DNA from: Saprospiraceae bacterium
GTDB lineage: Bacteria > Bacteroidota > Bacteroidia > Chitinophagales > Saprospiraceae
Length of the DNA stretch: 41,087 bases
Assembly: GCA_022841505.1 (NCBI GenBank)
Contig: JALHRK010000015.1
Coordinates: 1-41,087 of the forward strand
Direction of reading: 5' to 3'
This document shows, piece after piece, positions 8,576 to 16,603 of the stretch. The notes beneath the pieces were generated by a model. The model was given only the letters and a program-made list of their open reading frames with translations, made no database searches and was not told the DNA's origin. Position 1 is the stretch's first letter. Every line of letters starts with the position of its first letter. The translations under genes were made by a program, and so were the position numbers.

Positions 8576-8715
8576 GTGAAAAAATTGTTCTATCCTTCCG
8601 CTATTTATTGCTGTACCTGCAACACCTTTTTGTAATTGTCTGTTAATGAGTTGTTAAGCAATTAAAGGACTGTGGCGTTAGCCCTATCTTCGTTCAACTT
8701 ATACTTCACGCTGCT

Positions 8716-8723
8716 TAGTTTTG
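8716..8723 (+). promoter_or_regulatory. Putative -7 box upstream of the HisKA kinase
   Basis: TAGTTTTG fits TAnnTTTG and lies about 100 bp upstream of the kinase ATG at 8824. No convincing TTTG box is found 19-23 bp upstream, so support is weak. Confidence 0.3.
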
Positions 8724-8823
8724 CACACTGCATTTAGGTTAACCATAAGATTTGCAGCGTTCAGTATGACAAAAAAGGATTTGCATCCCAACTGTGGTCG
8801 GGATGCGAGGTATAACTAACTTC

Positions 8824-10104
8824 ATGCAAAACAGCATCATATTAAGGGTCTTTCTTCTCGGCGCTTTTGCCATCATGGGCATCATCGCCATGCAGACCTA
8901 TTGGGTGATCAGCACCTGGAACATCAACGAGGAAGAGTTCGATAAAAAAGTGCGGTTAGCGCTGTACAATGTGGCTAAATCCTTAGCCGACCTGAACAAC
9001 GGCGAACTGCCTGCCCGGGACGTCATCAAACAAAAAACTTCGAATTATTACATTGTCAATATTGCCAATGAATTCGATGCGCCCGACCTGGAGCACTACC
9101 TCCACATCCAGTTCCAGGAACGGATGTTGAACATTGACTTCGAGTATGCGGTGTACGATTGTACCACCAATGAAATGTTGTATGGGAACTATTGCAGTTA
9201 CAAGCCAGATGAAAGGAAAAACATCAGCATCGGCCATTTGCCCAAAGACGCTGAGTTTACCTACTACTTTGGCGTCAGGTTCCCTACGCGCCCCAGCTAC
9301 CTGTTTGATAAAATGCAGCTTTCAGTCATTTTTTCCGTTATCCTGTTTGTGACCATCCTGTTTTTTGTTTATTCCATGCTGGTCATTTTGCGCCAGAAAC
9401 GCCTGTCGGAAATGCAGAAGGACTTCATCAACAACATGACGCACGAGTTCAAAACGCCAATCTCTACGGTTCGCATCGCAGCGGATGTCTTTTTGAACGC
9501 GCCGGTCGTGAAAGCCGACAACCGACTGCTTCAATACGCAGGCATCATCAGAGACCAAAATCAGCGCTTAGACGATCAGGTGGAAAAAATGCTGCAACTG
9601 ACCCGCATCGAAAAACGGCAACTCGATTTAAAAAAAGAAGTGCTGAACCTCGAAGACACCCTCTGTGAAATCATTGGGGGCGCTGGCGTTCAGGTAGAAA
9701 AACGGAAGGGCCGGATCGAATACGAATGCAAAGCCAAAGGCATAGAAATCTTAGCCGACCGCCTGCACCTCGTCAATGTGCTGCACAACCTGCTCGACAA
9801 CGCAGTGAAGTATTGTACCCAGACACCCCACATCAAAATTGTGCTGGAGCAATCGGGAAAGTTCGTCCGGCTGAGCATCGCCGACAACGGCATTGGCATC
9901 TCTAAAGAACACCTCAAGCACGTTTTCGATAAGTTCTACCGGGTGCCCACGGGCAATGTTCACAATGTTAAGGGATTTGGACTCGGGTTGTATTACGTCT
10001 GGTCTGTTTGCCAGGCACACCGCTGGAAAATTGAATTGGACAGCGAGCCGGGGAAAGGGACGACGATTGGGTTGTTGATGCCGATTTTTAAGGAGAGAGG
10101 GTGA
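8824..10104 (+). CDS. Two-component sensor histidine kinase (HisKA/HATPase)
   Basis: Membrane sensor kinase that phosphorylates the regulator encoded next. Helix 1 (about residues 5-28, SIILRVFLLGAFAIMGIIAM) and helix 2 (about 165-188) enclose a periplasmic sensor domain of about 135 residues without recognised fold. The H-box NNMTHEFKTPIST has phospho-acceptor His207, followed by N-box NVLHNLLDNAVKY, G1 box IADNGIGIS and G2 box GFGLGLYYV. The layout resembles RprX-type kinases of Bacteroides. ATG 8824 is chosen because it places the first helix right at the N-terminus; ATG 8803 is possible. The gene ends 66 bp before the regulator, and the gap contains a four-copy 8 bp tandem repeat. Confidence 0.93.
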   Translation: MQNSIILRVFLLGAFAIMGIIAMQTYWVISTWNINEEEFDKKVRLALYNVAKSLADLNNGELPARDVIKQKTSNYYIVNIANEFDAPDLEHYLHIQFQERMLNIDFEYAVYDCTTNEMLYGNYCSYKPDERKNISIGHLPKDAEFTYYFGVRFPTRPSYLFDKMQLSVIFSVILFVTILFFVYSMLVILRQKRLSEMQKDFINNMTHEFKTPISTVRIAADVFLNAPVVKADNRLLQYAGIIRDQNQRLDDQVEKMLQLTRIEKRQLDLKKEVLNLEDTLCEIIGGAGVQVEKRKGRIEYECKAKGIEILADRLHLVNVLHNLLDNAVKYCTQTPHIKIVLEQSGKFVRLSIADNGIGISKEHLKHVFDKFYRVPTGNVHNVKGFGLGLYYVWSVCQAHRWKIELDSEPGKGTTIGLLMPIFKERG

Positions 10105-10136
10105 GGGAGATAGGGAGATAGGGAGATAGGGAGATA
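10105..10136 (+). repeat. Tandem repeat GGGAGATA x4
   Basis: Four exact head-to-tail copies of GGGAGATA follow directly on the kinase TGA and precede the regulator start. An array of short identical units can change copy number by slippage, which here would alter only the kinase-regulator spacing, not a reading frame. Confidence 0.85.
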
Positions 10137-10170
10137 GGGGGTGAGAATCTACAAAAAGATTGAAATAAAC

Positions 10171-10860
10171 ATGAACGCAAAAGCACACCTGCTGTACGTA
10201 GAAGACGATGAAAGCCTGAGCTTTGTGACGCGCGACAACCTTGAACTTCAGGGATATGAAGTCACCTATTGCAAAGACGGTCAACAGGCGATGCAAGTCA
10301 TTGCTGAACAAAGTTTCGATTTGTGCATCCTTGATGTGATGCTGCCGGAAGTGGATGGTTTTGCTTTAGCCAAAGAAATACGGCGCACCGACACCCATGT
10401 TCCCATTCTGTTCCTCACAGCTAAGTCGTTGAAAGAAGATCGAATATTCGGCCTCAAACTTGGCGCCGATGATTACATCACCAAACCGTTCAGCATTGAG
10501 GAACTGATTTTGCGCATCGAAGTTTTTCTGCGCAGGAGCGGCGTCCGGCAACCGATTGCGGCTGCGACGACCAATATTGGCCGATACGAATTCGACTACC
10601 CTAACCTCGCCTTGTCCTGCAACGGTGAAACCAATCGTCTTACCCAAAAAGAGGCCGATTTATTGAAATTTTTGTCTGAAAACCGGAACCAGGTGGTCAA
10701 GCGCTCCACCATTTTAGAGCAACTCTGGGGAGAAGACGATTATTTTTTAGGCCGTAGCCTCGATGTTTTTATTTCCCGCTTGCGCAAATACCTGCGCCAG
10801 GATGAAAACATCAAGATTGAGAATATTCACAGCGTGGGCTTTCGGTTTGTAGCGGAATAA
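10171..10860 (+). CDS. OmpR-family response regulator
   Basis: DNA-binding partner of the upstream kinase. The receiver domain (residues 1-120) has acidic pocket EDDE (11-14), phospho-acceptor Asp55 in CILDVMLPEVDG, Thr in FLTAKS and Lys105 in DYITKPF. A winged-helix Trans_reg_C domain follows (about 130-229) with RLTQKEADLLKFL and the recognition region VDVFISRLRKYL-like LDVFISRLRKYLRQDE. The 229 aa length is standard. The ATG at 10171 is preferred over the GTG at 10141 because MNAKAHLLYVEDDE matches the family N-terminus. RprY of Bacteroides is the closest familiar match. It ends two bases from the stop of a convergent gene. Confidence 0.94.
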   Translation: MNAKAHLLYVEDDESLSFVTRDNLELQGYEVTYCKDGQQAMQVIAEQSFDLCILDVMLPEVDGFALAKEIRRTDTHVPILFLTAKSLKEDRIFGLKLGADDYITKPFSIEELILRIEVFLRRSGVRQPIAAATTNIGRYEFDYPNLALSCNGETNRLTQKEADLLKFLSENRNQVVKRSTILEQLWGEDDYFLGRSLDVFISRLRKYLRQDENIKIENIHSVGFRFVAE

Positions 10861-10862
10861 CC

Positions 10863-11246
10863 CTATGCACTCAACTGCTCTGGTTCTTTCAGCACCCCAC
10901 CATCCAAATACGCTTTCAAGCCATCGCTCATCAAAACCCATAACAAAACGACGTGTAAAGCCACAAGCAGAGCATATCCGCGGTAGAAGGATGCGTCCGA
11001 AAGAAAGAAACCAGCCAATGAAAAGTACAACCCGATTGCAAAGAAGCCTAGCGCTATTTTCCTAACCCGCCAGCGGGCCAGCAACCCGAAGGCCAGAATT
11101 GGCCCGATGGCCGGCAGGATTCGGAAATTCCCCGTTTCGTACACGAACCAGGTTTTAAAGTAAGTCGGCAAAATAATTGTGATGAGCACAATAGAGATTA
11201 TTGCCGTGGCAACCGCAATCAGCGGTTTGAGGTTAAAATTCGACAT
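10863..11246 (-). CDS. Hypothetical small membrane protein (four helices)
   Basis: Not recognised. The 127 aa protein has four hydrophobic segments at about residues 7-30, 43-58, 63-83 and 90-108, with a basic loop WRVRKI between helices 2 and 3 and a short polar C-terminus. No catalytic motif is seen. It starts from ATG at 11246 and its TAG stop lies two bases from the convergent response-regulator stop, leaving no room for a terminator. The 94 bp upstream gap carries GATGAT-type repeats. It may be co-transcribed with the oxidoreductase genes upstream on the same strand, but this cannot be shown. Confidence 0.7.
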   Translation of the reverse strand: MSNFNLKPLIAVATAIISIVLITIILPTYFKTWFVYETGNFRILPAIGPILAFGLLARWRVRKIALGFFAIGLYFSLAGFFLSDASFYRGYALLVALHVVLLWVLMSDGLKAYLDGGVLKEPEQLSA

Positions 11247-11305
11247 AAAAATTTTATTAGTGAAGTATACATGATTGACAATAGCAAATGCAGAACATTA
11301 TCCAT

Positions 11306-11321
11306 CATCAATCATGTAATC
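11306..11321. repeat. Dispersed word CATCAATCATGTAATC, copy 1
   Basis: Sixteen bases identical to 26774-26789, set in similar ATC/TCA-rich sequence. ACATGATTGA about 35 bp to the left can pair with TCAATCATGT here as a 10 bp stem. It lies just after the stop of the subunit-3-like gene on the minus strand. Confidence 0.5.
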
Positions 11322-11340
11322 ATCTATCATCAATTCTTTA

Positions 11341-11946
11341 TTACAACGCCCAGCTTCTCCCGTCCTTCACCTCCGCCAGCGGATAACAGCCGACGTATTT
11401 GCCCGGAACGGGGTCGTAATTCAGGACATTCATGGCCACTTCTTTAGAGGAGAAATAGCCGGCAATTGTCATTTCCTTGAACTTCAGGATGAACGGCAGT
11501 TTTTCTGCGAGTTCTCCCCGGGTCAGGGGCTTCACCAGGGCGCGTGCAGCAACATCCAATTTGTTCATAAACGCTAATTGTTGCTCCTCGTCGCATTGAA
11601 GGAATGGCTTGCCGTATTCGCGCTGACAATCCGCTTCAAATTGCGCAAAGCCATCCTTAAATTTCTGCTGCCCCTTTTCGTCAGTGCATTCGGCCAGCGC
11701 AACGTCTATGAATTCGTGAACAAAGACATCTGTGGCGCCCGGCGAACTTTTGGTGTACGGCAGGATATGTTCGGACATAGCCGCCACCGTCAGTCCCTGC
11801 TCTTTGGTAAAAAACATCGGTTGCCACTTGCTCAGGTCCACCTTCTGGCGTGCTGAGCAACCCTGCATCAGGGCAGTGAGCACCGAACCGGAGACCGCAT
11901 AACCGGTGATGAGGGCAGTCGCTTTGATTACTTCTCTTCTGGTCAT
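11341..11946 (-). CDS. Gluconate 2-dehydrogenase subunit 3-like protein (Tat-exported)
   Basis: Small partner of membrane or periplasmic GMC-type dehydrogenases. The N-terminus MTRREVIKATALITGYAVSG carries twin arginines and a hydrophobic stretch ending near ALMQGC, so it may be a Tat-exported lipoprotein. The body (residues 45-195) matches the Gluconate_2-dh3 pattern: FFTKEQGLTVAAMSEHILP at the start, FVHEFIDVALAE and, near the end, EVAMNVLNYDPVPGKYVGCYPL. The ATG at 11946 is chosen because it puts the RR motif at the N-terminus; the track start adds 20 residues without signal features. The gene lies about 100 bp downstream of the GMC flavoprotein, the normal order for this pair. Confidence 0.88.
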   Translation of the reverse strand: MTRREVIKATALITGYAVSGSVLTALMQGCSARQKVDLSKWQPMFFTKEQGLTVAAMSEHILPYTKSSPGATDVFVHEFIDVALAECTDEKGQQKFKDGFAQFEADCQREYGKPFLQCDEEQQLAFMNKLDVAARALVKPLTRGELAEKLPFILKFKEMTIAGYFSSKEVAMNVLNYDPVPGKYVGCYPLAEVKDGRSWAL

Positions 11947-12002
11947 TTTTATAAGCTTAAGCGCATGATTACTGCGCGATGATTCAAATAAGAAGACGTC
12001 AG

Positions 12003-12041
12003 CCATCTAAAATCTAACGTCTTAAATCTAACGTTTTAAAA
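12003..12041 (-). repeat. Post-stop repeat ACGTTAGATTTAAG, two units
   Basis: Directly after the GMC oxidoreductase stop, the minus strand carries ACGTTAGATTTAAG followed by ACGTTAGATTTTAG. The unit differs from the repeats behind other genes in the window. Confidence 0.55.
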
Positions 12042-12042
12042 A

Positions 12043-13755
12043 CTACAGATTCCCTTTTTTCAACTCTTCTGCTGCATGGTTCGCGGCGCGTGCCGTCAAA
12101 GCCATATAGGTGAGCGAAGGGTTCTGACAGGCCGAAGACGTCATACACGAACCGTCCGTCACGAAAACATTAGTCGCCGCGTGTACCTGATTCCAGCCGT
12201 TCAGCACGGAAGTTTTCGGATCGCGGCCCATGCGGGCGGTGCCCATCTCGTGGATGGCCAAACCCGGCCAGGAACCGTCGTCAAACACCTTGATGTCTTT
12301 GAATCCTGTTGCTTCCAGCATCTCGGCAGCGGCAATTTTGATGTCTTCGCGCATGGCCATTTCGTTGGCTTTGAACTCAGCATCAATGGTCAGCGTGGGC
12401 TGTCCCCATTTGTCGCGCAGTTCCTGGTTCAGCGTCACCCGGTTGTCTTCGTAGGGCAGACATTCACCAAAACCGGTGATGCCCATTTTCCAGGGGCCGG
12501 GTTGCAACAGGGCCTCTTTGAAGTCTTTGCCCAGCGCCATGTCGAGTTCCTTGATGCCGCGCATCCAGTTTTGCCGGCTGGCGCCGCCCTGGTAGCCGTA
12601 GCCGCGCAGGAAGTCCTTCTGCTTGGTCTTTTCATCTATATTGCGGAAACGCGGAATATAGATCCCGTTGGGTCGCCGTCCTTTGTGGTATTGATCTTCA
12701 AAACCATCGTAGGTGCCTTCTGCGCCGCAGCGGAAGTGGTGGTCCATCAGGTTGCGGCCCAGCGAACCGCTGTCGTTGCCAAATCCGTTGGGGAACCGAC
12801 CAGAAGTGGAATTGAGCAGGATGAACGTCGAGCCCAGTGTAGAGGCGCAACTGAAAATAACGCGCGCGAAGTACTCCTTCGTTTCGTTCGTTTCTGCGTC
12901 TATGATACGAACGCCAACGGCTTTATTTTTTTTCTCATCAAAAATGATGGAATTCACTATCGAATTGGGGCGCAGTGTCATGTTGCCGGTTGCTTCAGCG
13001 GCGGGCAAAGTGGAGGCATTGCTGCTGAAATAGGCGCCAAAAGGACAGCCCCGGATGCAACGGTTGCGATACTGGCATTGTCCGCGGCCATTGTGCGCCT
13101 GGGAGAGGTTCGCGACCCGGCCAATAGTAACAAGGCGGTCGGTATAGCGATCGGCAATTTTTTTGCGGAATTCTTCTTCCACACAAGTCAAATCCATGGG
13201 CGGAAGAAACTCGCCGTCAGGCAATTGCGCCAGGCCTTCTTTTTTACCGCTGATGCCTGCAAAGCGCTCCACATGGTCGTACCAGGGCGCCAGATCGCCG
13301 TAGCGAATCGGCCAGTCCACCGCGATGCCTTCTTTTGCATTGGCTTCAAAATCCATTTCGCTGAGGCGGTACGACTGCCGGCCCCACATGATGGAACGCC
13401 CGCCAACGTGGTAGCCGCGAATCCAGTCGAAGCGCTTCTTTTCTGTGTACGGATTTTCAACGTCGTTCACCCACCAATGCTTAGAAGCTTCGTTCATGGT
13501 GTAACCCGTTCGGTTTTGCACCGCATACGATTTCATTTCCGATACCTTCGGCGCACCCCGGCGCTCAAAATCCCAGTCGTCCAAAGAAGCAGTTGGGTAG
13601 TCGAGAACATGCCGCACCATGCGGCCGCGTTCGAGCACGAGTGTTTTTAAGCCTTTTTCGCAAAGCTCCTTAGCCGCCCAGCCCCCGCTGATGCCGGTGC
13701 CGATGACTATGGCGTCGTAGGTAACTTCCTTATCGCCGTCGTTGTTGAAGTACAT
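12043..13755 (-). CDS. GMC-family FAD oxidoreductase
   Basis: Flavin-dependent dehydrogenase of the glucose-methanol-choline family, probably oxidising a sugar or sugar acid. The FAD-binding GTGISGG is at residues 19-25 with LERGR after the second strand. RGYHVGGRSIMWGRQSYRLS is the second FAD region. The C-terminal GMC_oxred_C part has HEMGTARMG and NVFVTDGSCMTSSACQNPSLTYMAL. A cysteine group CQYRNRCIRGCPFG resembles the cysteine motif seen in gluconate- and sorbosone-type members. The protein has no signal peptide of its own, so export would depend on the Tat-bearing subunit encoded next. A 524 aa antisense ORF (12076-13650) is a codon-bias shadow. Confidence 0.93.
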   Translation of the reverse strand: MYFNNDGDKEVTYDAIVIGTGISGGWAAKELCEKGLKTLVLERGRMVRHVLDYPTASLDDWDFERRGAPKVSEMKSYAVQNRTGYTMNEASKHWWVNDVENPYTEKKRFDWIRGYHVGGRSIMWGRQSYRLSEMDFEANAKEGIAVDWPIRYGDLAPWYDHVERFAGISGKKEGLAQLPDGEFLPPMDLTCVEEEFRKKIADRYTDRLVTIGRVANLSQAHNGRGQCQYRNRCIRGCPFGAYFSSNASTLPAAEATGNMTLRPNSIVNSIIFDEKKNKAVGVRIIDAETNETKEYFARVIFSCASTLGSTFILLNSTSGRFPNGFGNDSGSLGRNLMDHHFRCGAEGTYDGFEDQYHKGRRPNGIYIPRFRNIDEKTKQKDFLRGYGYQGGASRQNWMRGIKELDMALGKDFKEALLQPGPWKMGITGFGECLPYEDNRVTLNQELRDKWGQPTLTIDAEFKANEMAMREDIKIAAAEMLEATGFKDIKVFDDGSWPGLAIHEMGTARMGRDPKTSVLNGWNQVHAATNVFVTDGSCMTSSACQNPSLTYMALTARAANHAAEELKKGNL

Positions 13756-13813
13756 AATCGCTCCGTTAATTTATGGATGGATAGGGTGTGTATTCTTTAC
13801 ACATACCCACTCT

Positions 13814-13821
13814 CAAATGTA
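13814..13821 (-). promoter_or_regulatory. Putative -7 box for the GMC oxidoreductase
   Basis: TACATTTG on the minus strand fits TAnnTTTG, about 60 bp before the ATG. Between box and gene lies a small hairpin TGTGTA-AAGAA-TACACA. No perfect TTTG -33 box is visible. Confidence 0.4.
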
Positions 13822-13937
13822 AAAAAACTAATTGCATCTAACCTAATTTTGATGCGGTAGTTTGCAAAATTTAAAGAAGGATTGTTTGTAAATGCCTCAG
13901 CCTGCGGGGTATTATTTGCGTTTTTCGATAGGAAGGT

Positions 13938-14025
13938 GAGTATTTGAGTATTCGAGGAGTTGAGTATCTGAGTATTCGAGGAGTTGAGTATTCGAGGAGT
14001 TGAGTATCTGAGTATTCGAGGAGTT
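13938..14025. repeat. Imperfect tandem array of GAGTATTCGAGGAGTT units
   Basis: Four consecutive blocks of 24, 24, 16 and 24 bp, each ending GAGTATTCGAGGAGTT, three of them preceded by GAGTATCT or GAGTATTT. There are no spacers of unique sequence, so it is not a CRISPR. Sequence at 14041-14060 (CAAATACTCGAATACTCAAA) is complementary to the first block, so a long stem could form. Confidence 0.85.
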
Positions 14026-14040
14026 GAACGTGGTGGGTGT

Positions 14041-14127
14041 CAAATACTCGAATACTCAAATCTTCAAATACTCAATCTTCAAATACTCAATCTTCAAATT
14101 TTCAAATTAACTAATTTTCAAATCAAC
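14041..14127 (-). repeat. TTTGAAGA/TTTGAAAA repeats after the S9 peptidase stop
   Basis: On the minus strand the region after the TAG stop reads TTTGAAAA, TTTGAAGA and GAGTATTTGAAGATT units many times. The same words follow the stop codons at 23003 and 31102. Confidence 0.65.
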
Positions 14128-16563
14128 CTACGGTTTCACCCCCGCATCCCCAACCACCTTCACGTACTTCTCCAACCAGTCAAACTGTTCGTGCAGCAGG
14201 TGCAGGATGTTTTCCCGGCCAGCGTAACCGTGGCTTTCGTGCGGCAGACTCAGGAATTTCACTGTGCCGCCGTTTCCTTTGATGGCGTTGAACAAACGTT
14301 CGCTCTGGATGGGAAAGGTACCGCTGTTGTTGTCGGCTTCGCCGTGGACCAGCAGCAGCGGAGTTTTGATTTTGTCGGCATTGCTGAACGGGCTCATATC
14401 GTGGTACAAATCCGGCGCTTCCCAATAAGTGCGGTCTTCATTTTGAAACCCGAAAGGCGTCAATGTGCGGTTGTAGGCCCCGCTGCGGGCGATGCCGGCT
14501 TTGAACAAATTGGTATGCGCCAGCAGGTTGGCGGTCATGAATGCGCCGTAGCTGTGGCCGCCTACCGACATGCGGTTTTTATCGCCTACACCCATTTCTG
14601 CTAATTTGTTCACGGCGGCTTCGGCATTCATTTTCAGTTGGGCGATAAAATCGTCGTTCGGTTTTTTATCGCCCCCGGTAGCTACGATGGGCATTTCGGC
14701 GTTGTTGAGCACCGCGTAACCCTGGGTGACGTAATACACCGGCGAACCCCAGTTGAGCAAAGTGAATTTGTGTTCGCTTCCGCGAATCTGCGCCGCATCG
14801 GCCGCCGAATTGTATTCCGCCGGATAAGCCCAAATCAGCGTAGGCAAAGGCCCGTCGCGCGTTGGATCGTAGCCTTTCGGCAAATACAAATCGCCGGTCA
14901 GGTCTACCCCATCGGCGCGCTTGTAGCTGATTTTTTGTTTGCTCACCCCTTCCAGTTGCGGATACGGATTGGCGAAAGCCGTAACCTGCCGGTCGGCGAT
15001 GCGCAGCTTCAGGTTTTTGATCCAATAATTGGGCATGTCTTTTTCACCCTCACGGCGGGTGAGCAATTCCAATTTATCCGGATCCATCACCCGCACGATG
15101 TATTCGAACGAACCTTCGGGGCAGCGCCAGAGTTCTTCTGTTTTTTTTGTTGTGAGATCGAACGTGGCTAAGAACGGCAAGTCACCTTTGGGCGAAGCGC
15201 CCGTGGTGTTGTTCATCAGAATTTTATTGCCGTTGTCTATCGTTTTAATGACCCAGCGATCGAACTGGTTTTTTTCCGTTACCGGAAATCCCGGGTTGCT
15301 GTAAGCATCGGTGGTATTGCGTTCCATCAGCTTTTCCATTGCTCCGGTTCCCGGATTGTAGCGGTTGGTGCGCATGAGTTGTTTGCTCCACAAGCCTTCG
15401 GTCACCAATGCGAGGGTGCCATTGCCCCAGGTCGTGTTGCGATAGCGCCATTGCGTTTTGAACAATTCTTTGGCCTCCCCGGTAAAGGGCGCCCCGAGGG
15501 CGTATACCGCGTCGTGGAATTCTACTTCCTTTTTCATGAGACCGCTGTCTAAAGGCATGCACCACACCACCGTGGCCGCTTCGTCGTCGCGCCATTCAAA
15601 GCTGCGTGGCACATTTTGTACGTTGTCGCGACCACTGGGCGACGTTTCGGAAGAGGGGAGTTCGGCTAAGGTTTTCAGCACTTTACCGTTCAGATCGGCG
15701 ATCGCCACGGTTGACGGGAAACCACCTGCAGTCACCAAATAGGAGAAAGGCTTCCGCAGCGTGCGCAACAACAGGTATTTTTTGTCCGGCGAAGCTTGTA
15801 CGCTGCTGTAAATAGCGGGTTGCCCTATTTTTGTTTCCATGCCATTTACATTTTTTACCAATTGTGCGGTGGCGTAAAAAGCAAACAACTGTTCGTCGTA
15901 CGGGCTTTTGATCAAATCCTGGTAAGTGGGGCGCGGCGCGGCTTTCCCATAGTTCTCCTGGATGGTAGGGCCTTTCGGCATCAGCGGTTTTGGCGGGGCA
16001 GCCGATGCCGGTTGCAGCGCGGCACGGTAGAGCAGGGTGTTGTCGTCGTACCATTGGTAACTTCCGCCCATCAGGACATTGAGGGCTGATTTATTAATTT
16101 TAACCGCTTTTTGGGTGGCAACCTCTACCACATAGAGGTCTACCCGCTCATTGGTCGTATGCGTAAAAGCGATTTTTTTGTCATTGGGGCTCCAGCTCAC
16201 ACTGCCGGCGTAAAGCGGCGAAGGCAGCCCGCTGATGGCCATTTCTTTGCCCGTGGCCATGTTTTTCAGGTACAGGTTTTGCAGGAAATTCTGGCGGCTG
16301 GGCGCGTAGTTGTTCGGGTTGATGCGCAACCCGGCGATCCTGAGTTCGGGCCGCGCCAGTTCTTCCACTGAAGGGTAACTGCTGCTTTCGGTGAGCAGCA
16401 TCCATTCGCCTTTGTCGTCGGTACTGACTCCCGGCGCAGGTTTGGCCAGCAACAAATCGGCAATATCTTTGGGCGGCAGTTTGTAGGAAACGTCTTCCTG
16501 TGCAAAAGCGCCGCTTATTAAAAAACAGCAGGCAATGAAGGTGAGCAGTCGTTGATTCATCAT
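14128..16563 (-). CDS. Secreted S9 family serine peptidase (prolyl oligopeptidase fold, S9D-like)
   Basis: Alpha/beta-hydrolase peptidase exported to the periplasm or beyond. Signal peptide MNQRLLTFIACCFLISGAFA precedes a beta-propeller region (about residues 40-560, with repeated WSPNDKKIAF and SPDKKYLLLRTL-type blades). The C-terminal catalytic domain has Ser671 in GGHSYGAF, Asp744 in HGEADNNSG and His778 in PHESHGY. The GGHSYGAFMTANLLAH block is typical of the glutamyl-endopeptidase subgroup (S9D), so cleavage after Glu rather than Pro is likely, though this is inferred from family. The 811 aa length fits. Two in-frame ATGs are adjacent (16563, 16560). It is divergent from the NUDIX gene across about 40 bp, so the promoters must overlap. 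Confidence 0.93.
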   Translation of the reverse strand: MMNQRLLTFIACCFLISGAFAQEDVSYKLPPKDIADLLLAKPAPGVSTDDKGEWMLLTESSSYPSVEELARPELRIAGLRINPNNYAPSRQNFLQNLYLKNMATGKEMAISGLPSPLYAGSVSWSPNDKKIAFTHTTNERVDLYVVEVATQKAVKINKSALNVLMGGSYQWYDDNTLLYRAALQPASAAPPKPLMPKGPTIQENYGKAAPRPTYQDLIKSPYDEQLFAFYATAQLVKNVNGMETKIGQPAIYSSVQASPDKKYLLLRTLRKPFSYLVTAGGFPSTVAIADLNGKVLKTLAELPSSETSPSGRDNVQNVPRSFEWRDDEAATVVWCMPLDSGLMKKEVEFHDAVYALGAPFTGEAKELFKTQWRYRNTTWGNGTLALVTEGLWSKQLMRTNRYNPGTGAMEKLMERNTTDAYSNPGFPVTEKNQFDRWVIKTIDNGNKILMNNTTGASPKGDLPFLATFDLTTKKTEELWRCPEGSFEYIVRVMDPDKLELLTRREGEKDMPNYWIKNLKLRIADRQVTAFANPYPQLEGVSKQKISYKRADGVDLTGDLYLPKGYDPTRDGPLPTLIWAYPAEYNSAADAAQIRGSEHKFTLLNWGSPVYYVTQGYAVLNNAEMPIVATGGDKKPNDDFIAQLKMNAEAAVNKLAEMGVGDKNRMSVGGHSYGAFMTANLLAHTNLFKAGIARSGAYNRTLTPFGFQNEDRTYWEAPDLYHDMSPFSNADKIKTPLLLVHGEADNNSGTFPIQSERLFNAIKGNGGTVKFLSLPHESHGYAGRENILHLLHEQFDWLEKYVKVVGDAGVKP

Positions 16564-16603
16564 ATCTTATCTTTTTTTTGAAAAGCTGAAATTGAAAAAA
16601 AAT

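Larger units (their letters stand above)
13756..14127. other. 372 bp intergenic region dominated by repeats
   Basis: Lies between the oxidoreductase start and the S9 peptidase stop. It contains the probable oxidoreductase promoter, then the GAGTATTCGAGGAGTT array, then CAAATACTCGAATACTC-type sequence complementary to the array, then TTTGAAGA-type words up to the peptidase stop. No gene is supported; short ORFs here are translations of the repeats. Confidence 0.6.

Noticed and set aside
12076-13650. 524-codon plus-strand ORF
   Set aside because: It is wholly antisense to the GMC oxidoreductase, whose motifs are complete, and its translation has no recognisable domain; long antisense ORFs arise from the codon bias of this genome.
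13938-14025. Possible CRISPR array
   Set aside because: Units are contiguous with no unique spacers, block lengths vary (24/24/16/24), and no cas genes are present.
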